Shown here in pieces: positions 56,438 to 58,474 of a DNA stretch of 58,474 nucleotides (position 1 is the first letter of the stretch; each line of letters opens with the position of its first letter). Both the position numbers and the translations under genes were made by a program. The notes under the pieces were generated by a model. It was not told the origin of the DNA. It searched no databases and was given only the letters and a program-made list of their open reading frames with translations. The stretch is from NCBI RefSeq assembly GCF_003611695.1, contig NZ_RAWE01000043.1:1-58474 (forward strand). Reading direction: 5' to 3'. Source of the DNA: Corallococcus carmarthensis. Its GTDB lineage: Bacteria; Myxococcota; Myxococcia; Myxococcales; Myxococcaceae.

Positions 56438-56521
56438 TCAGGCCACCGACACGCGCACAGAACCCACGCCCGCCGAAGCGGTGGTGGTCGTGGTCGCGGT
56501 GGTGTTGATGACGAGGTTCAC
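56438..56521 (-). CDS. Threonine-rich leader peptide of the ThrRS gene
   Basis: A 27-codon reading frame starting GTG, with GGGAG 13 nt upstream, ending TGA 111 nt before the ThrRS start. It encodes VNLVINTTATTTTTASAG followed by VGSVRVSVA. Seven of eight consecutive codons are Thr (ACC/ACG), as in the E. coli thr operon leader. In attenuation, ribosomes stall on such a run when charged tRNA-Thr is scarce, and the downstream RNA then folds into a read-through form. Here the gene controlled would be the synthetase that charges that tRNA. The start codon and weak ribosome-binding site are uncertain; the Thr run and position are directly visible. The OPT transporter gene ends 59 nt upstream, so the leader may lie on a longer transcript. 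Confidence 0.6.
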   Translation of the reverse strand: MNLVINTTATTTTTASAGVGSVRVSVA

Positions 56522-56580
56522 GGGACAAGAAGTGCTCCCGGATGCACGGAAAGTCAAGCCGTGCTCCGGAGCGCGGTGCT

Positions 56581-58428
56581 TCAGCCCAGCAGGGCCAGCA
56601 GGCCGGCGAGGCCCACGAAGAGGTAGAAGAGCGACTCGCCCGCGATGAGGCCGCCGCCCACCAGGGACATGGTGCTCATGTCCTCTGGCAGCACCGCCTC
56701 CCCGGGCGCGGGCTCCCTCCGGTAACGCTTGGAGACGGTGTTGAAGGCGGACGTGAGGATGCCGCCCAGGCCGAACCAGATGGTGGCGGGCAGCGCGATG
56801 AAGCCGCCGAACGCGGTCGCGTAGGGGCTGGCCAGCACCAGCGAGTCCATCACCCAGCCCACGCCGAACCCCGTGCGCGAACCCTGCACGTAGCGCAGGT
56901 ACGCCGGATGCCGGCGGACGACCTTGCGGATGACCTCCAGCGTGAAGCCGATGGACAGGCCCACGAGCAGCGCCGTCACCTTGTGCGCGGACAGCGTGCC
57001 CAGGTCGCGGATGGCGCCCACGAACTTGTACGTCATCGCGGAGCCCCACTGGCCCACCTTCACGTCCGGGTGGTCCAGCTGGTTCACGGACAGCACCGGG
57101 TAGGCGCCCATGAACACGCGCGCCAGCACCACGCACAGCACCGCGCCCATGAAGATGCCCAGCACCTGGTAGCGGAACTGCACCACGCGGTTGGTGCCCA
57201 GGCGCCACCCGGTGGAGCGGTCCTGCTGCATGTCGCAGCCCACCGACGTGGAGATGAGCAGGATGGAGGACGCCATCAGCCCCACCAGCGGATCCTTCAA
57301 GCCCAACAGCGACATCAGCAGCACCGACATCACGAAGGCGCTGGAGATGGGGTTGTTGTCGCTGATGCCGTAGGCGATGCCGTTGATGAGCACGAACAGC
57401 AGCGACAGCGCGAGCCCGAAGATGATGAAGCCCGCGGGCTGGTGCAGCACCTGCGTGGCCACGACGACGACGGCCGCGCCCCAGCCCACCACCCAGGCGA
57501 TGAGCCGGGGCACGTTGACCTTCTTCCACGCGGGCTCGGTGTCCGCCGGGGCCTGCGCGCGGCCCCGGATGCGGTCCACCGCCTGCACCGCGAGCAGCGC
57601 CAGGTCCACCAGCGCCGCGCCGCAGATCATGGCCAGGGAGATGAGGAAGCCGATCTTCCGGTACGGATCATTGGGTCCCAGCCACCCGATGCTCCGCAGG
57701 GACGGCGTGATGGCGTAGCCCACGATGCCCATGAGCATGGCGGGCACGGTGATGCGGCTGCCCACCACCATGCCGGCGCCCACCGTGGAGCTGCTGATGC
57801 TCAGCGCGCCAATGGCGGCCACCTTCTCCGTGAGCCACGCGGCCAGGATGCCCAGGCCGGTGCCGCCGCCCAGCTTCGCGATGGAGGCCTTGAGCAGGCG
57901 CTTGTCCGTGAGCGCGCGCAGGATGTTGGCCACCGCGTAGCCAGACGGGTAGTCCAGCTGGAGCCGGTCCACCAGCAGCGGCGTGTAGAGCATGCCCACG
58001 CCCACGCCGAACATGCCCACGCACCCGACGAAGAGCATCAGCTGCCACGCGGGCGGCTGGGGCATGCCCAGCCACACCATGGATTGGATGAGCACGGACA
58101 TGGCGCACAGCGAGGCCACCGACGCGGCCATCGTCTGCATGTAGTTGGCGCCGTGCTTGCCCTCCGCGCCGTAGCCGTAGGTGACGACGCTGCCGAGGAT
58201 GCCGGAGAGCACCTGGCTGGCGACGAAGAAGCCCAGGCTGAAGTTCATGTACGACGCGGCCACGCCGCCCAGCGGGCCCAGGAAGAGGATGGCCACGGAC
58301 GCGAGCAGCAGGTGGTACTTCCACGTGCCCACCGCGGGCAGGAAGCGGAAGCGCGGCGCGACGGCTTCGGGCACGGAGGACAGGGGAGCGGAAGGCTCCG
58401 GCGGGAGCGGCTCGGCGGGGTGGGCCAT
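56581..58428 (-). CDS. OPT-family (oligopeptide/metal-chelate) transporter
   Basis: A 615-aa polytopic inner-membrane protein of the OPT family, with about 14-16 hydrophobic helices and typical segments YPSGYAVANILRAL, GYAITPSLRSIGW, and the C-terminal SLVGGGLIAGESLFYLF. OPT proteins import small peptides or metal-siderophore complexes by proton symport; substrate cannot be inferred. The true start is ATG at 58428 (MAHPAEPL): six codons further upstream come from a sequencing adapter, not the genome. It lies upstream of the Thr leader and ThrRS on the same strand; peptide-derived threonine would be a logical but unproven connection. Confidence 0.88.
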   Translation of the reverse strand: MAHPAEPLPPEPSAPLSSVPEAVAPRFRFLPAVGTWKYHLLLASVAILFLGPLGGVAASYMNFSLGFFVASQVLSGILGSVVTYGYGAEGKHGANYMQTMAASVASLCAMSVLIQSMVWLGMPQPPAWQLMLFVGCVGMFGVGVGMLYTPLLVDRLQLDYPSGYAVANILRALTDKRLLKASIAKLGGGTGLGILAAWLTEKVAAIGALSISSSTVGAGMVVGSRITVPAMLMGIVGYAITPSLRSIGWLGPNDPYRKIGFLISLAMICGAALVDLALLAVQAVDRIRGRAQAPADTEPAWKKVNVPRLIAWVVGWGAAVVVVATQVLHQPAGFIIFGLALSLLFVLINGIAYGISDNNPISSAFVMSVLLMSLLGLKDPLVGLMASSILLISTSVGCDMQQDRSTGWRLGTNRVVQFRYQVLGIFMGAVLCVVLARVFMGAYPVLSVNQLDHPDVKVGQWGSAMTYKFVGAIRDLGTLSAHKVTALLVGLSIGFTLEVIRKVVRRHPAYLRYVQGSRTGFGVGWVMDSLVLASPYATAFGGFIALPATIWFGLGGILTSAFNTVSKRYRREPAPGEAVLPEDMSTMSLVGGGLIAGESLFYLFVGLAGLLALLG

Positions 58429-58431
58429 GGG

Positions 58432-58474
58432 CTGGCTCTTATACACATCTGACGCTGCCGACGACTAGTCGAGT
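58432..58474. other. Nextera/Tn5 sequencing adapter at contig end (not genomic)
   Basis: Bases 58432-58450 match the Tn5 mosaic end CTGTCTCTTATACACATCT at 18 of 19 positions. They are followed directly by the Nextera adapter GACGCTGCCGACGA and then CTAGTCGA, which I recall as the reverse complement of an i5 index (S513, TCGACTAG). This is library adapter left on the end of an assembled contig. Confidence 0.95.

Noticed and set aside
56552-56557. TTGACT as a -35 box for the Thr leader transcript
   Set aside because: No acceptable -10 hexamer occurs 16-18 nt downstream (CACTTC), so no promoter is claimed. The leader may be read from the OPT transcript.
58432-58450. Tn5 mosaic end as evidence of a native IS50/Tn5 transposon
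   Set aside because: It is immediately followed by the synthetic Nextera extension and an index-like octamer at the contig end, so it is a library artefact.

Overview
This looks like DNA from a fruiting myxobacterium (Myxococcota, probably the Corallococcus/Myxococcus family). The GC content is very high with strong third-position GC bias, a DUF2378/TIGR02265 protein (a family I know only from myxobacteria) is present, and the gene mix of large PKS/NRPS proteins, lipoproteins, secreted hydrolases and a lipoprotein toxin with its immunity protein fits. The last 43 bases are a Nextera/Tn5 sequencing adapter, so the window appears to be a draft-assembly contig.

Bases 1-25624, all on the minus strand, are a hybrid lipopeptide/polyketide assembly line read from right to left. 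The order is FAAL-ACP-C-A-PCP (20180-25624), KS-AT-KR-ACP with Ser in place of the KS active-site Cys (15479-20137), KS-AT-KR-ACP-degenerate ACP-sulfotransferase (9473-15439), C-A(Ser)-PCP (6147-9470), KS-AT-KR-ACP (1454-6154), then an MFS exporter running off the left edge. The genes are 2-42 nt apart or overlap by 8 nt, so they form an operon. No thioesterase or reductase release domain is visible. All three KR domains have lost catalytic residues, yet a sulfotransferase sits in mid-line. I do not recognise the product: a fatty acid, one unusual acid, malonate units, serine and a last malonate unit are the most that can be inferred.

Bases 26279-33919 hold envelope and copper-related genes. 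They are a lipoprotein with two CXXCH motifs, a YcnI-like copper protein, a small lipoprotein, a toxin/immunity pair with a 4-nt overlap, a small secreted protein, and an MbnP/MbnH pair. Bases 34005-38665 carry a single-chain xanthine dehydrogenase translationally coupled to its maturation factor XdhC.

Bases 38827-52796 are mostly ordinary chromosome: a DUF2383 protein, several conserved hypotheticals, an M4 protease, purL, a GH18 chitinase, a GntR-type regulator associated with two related palindromes, msrB and a CBS-domain protein.

Bases 52810-58428 hold a TetR regulator divergent from a flavin monooxygenase, then an OPT-family transporter followed by a short Thr-rich leader peptide (seven Thr in eight codons), a region able to form mutually exclusive RNA hairpins, and a truncated threonyl-tRNA synthetase lacking TGS and editing domains. 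The leader, hairpins and synthetase together look like a threonine attenuation system. With the sulfotransferase-containing assembly line, it is the most interesting thing in the window.
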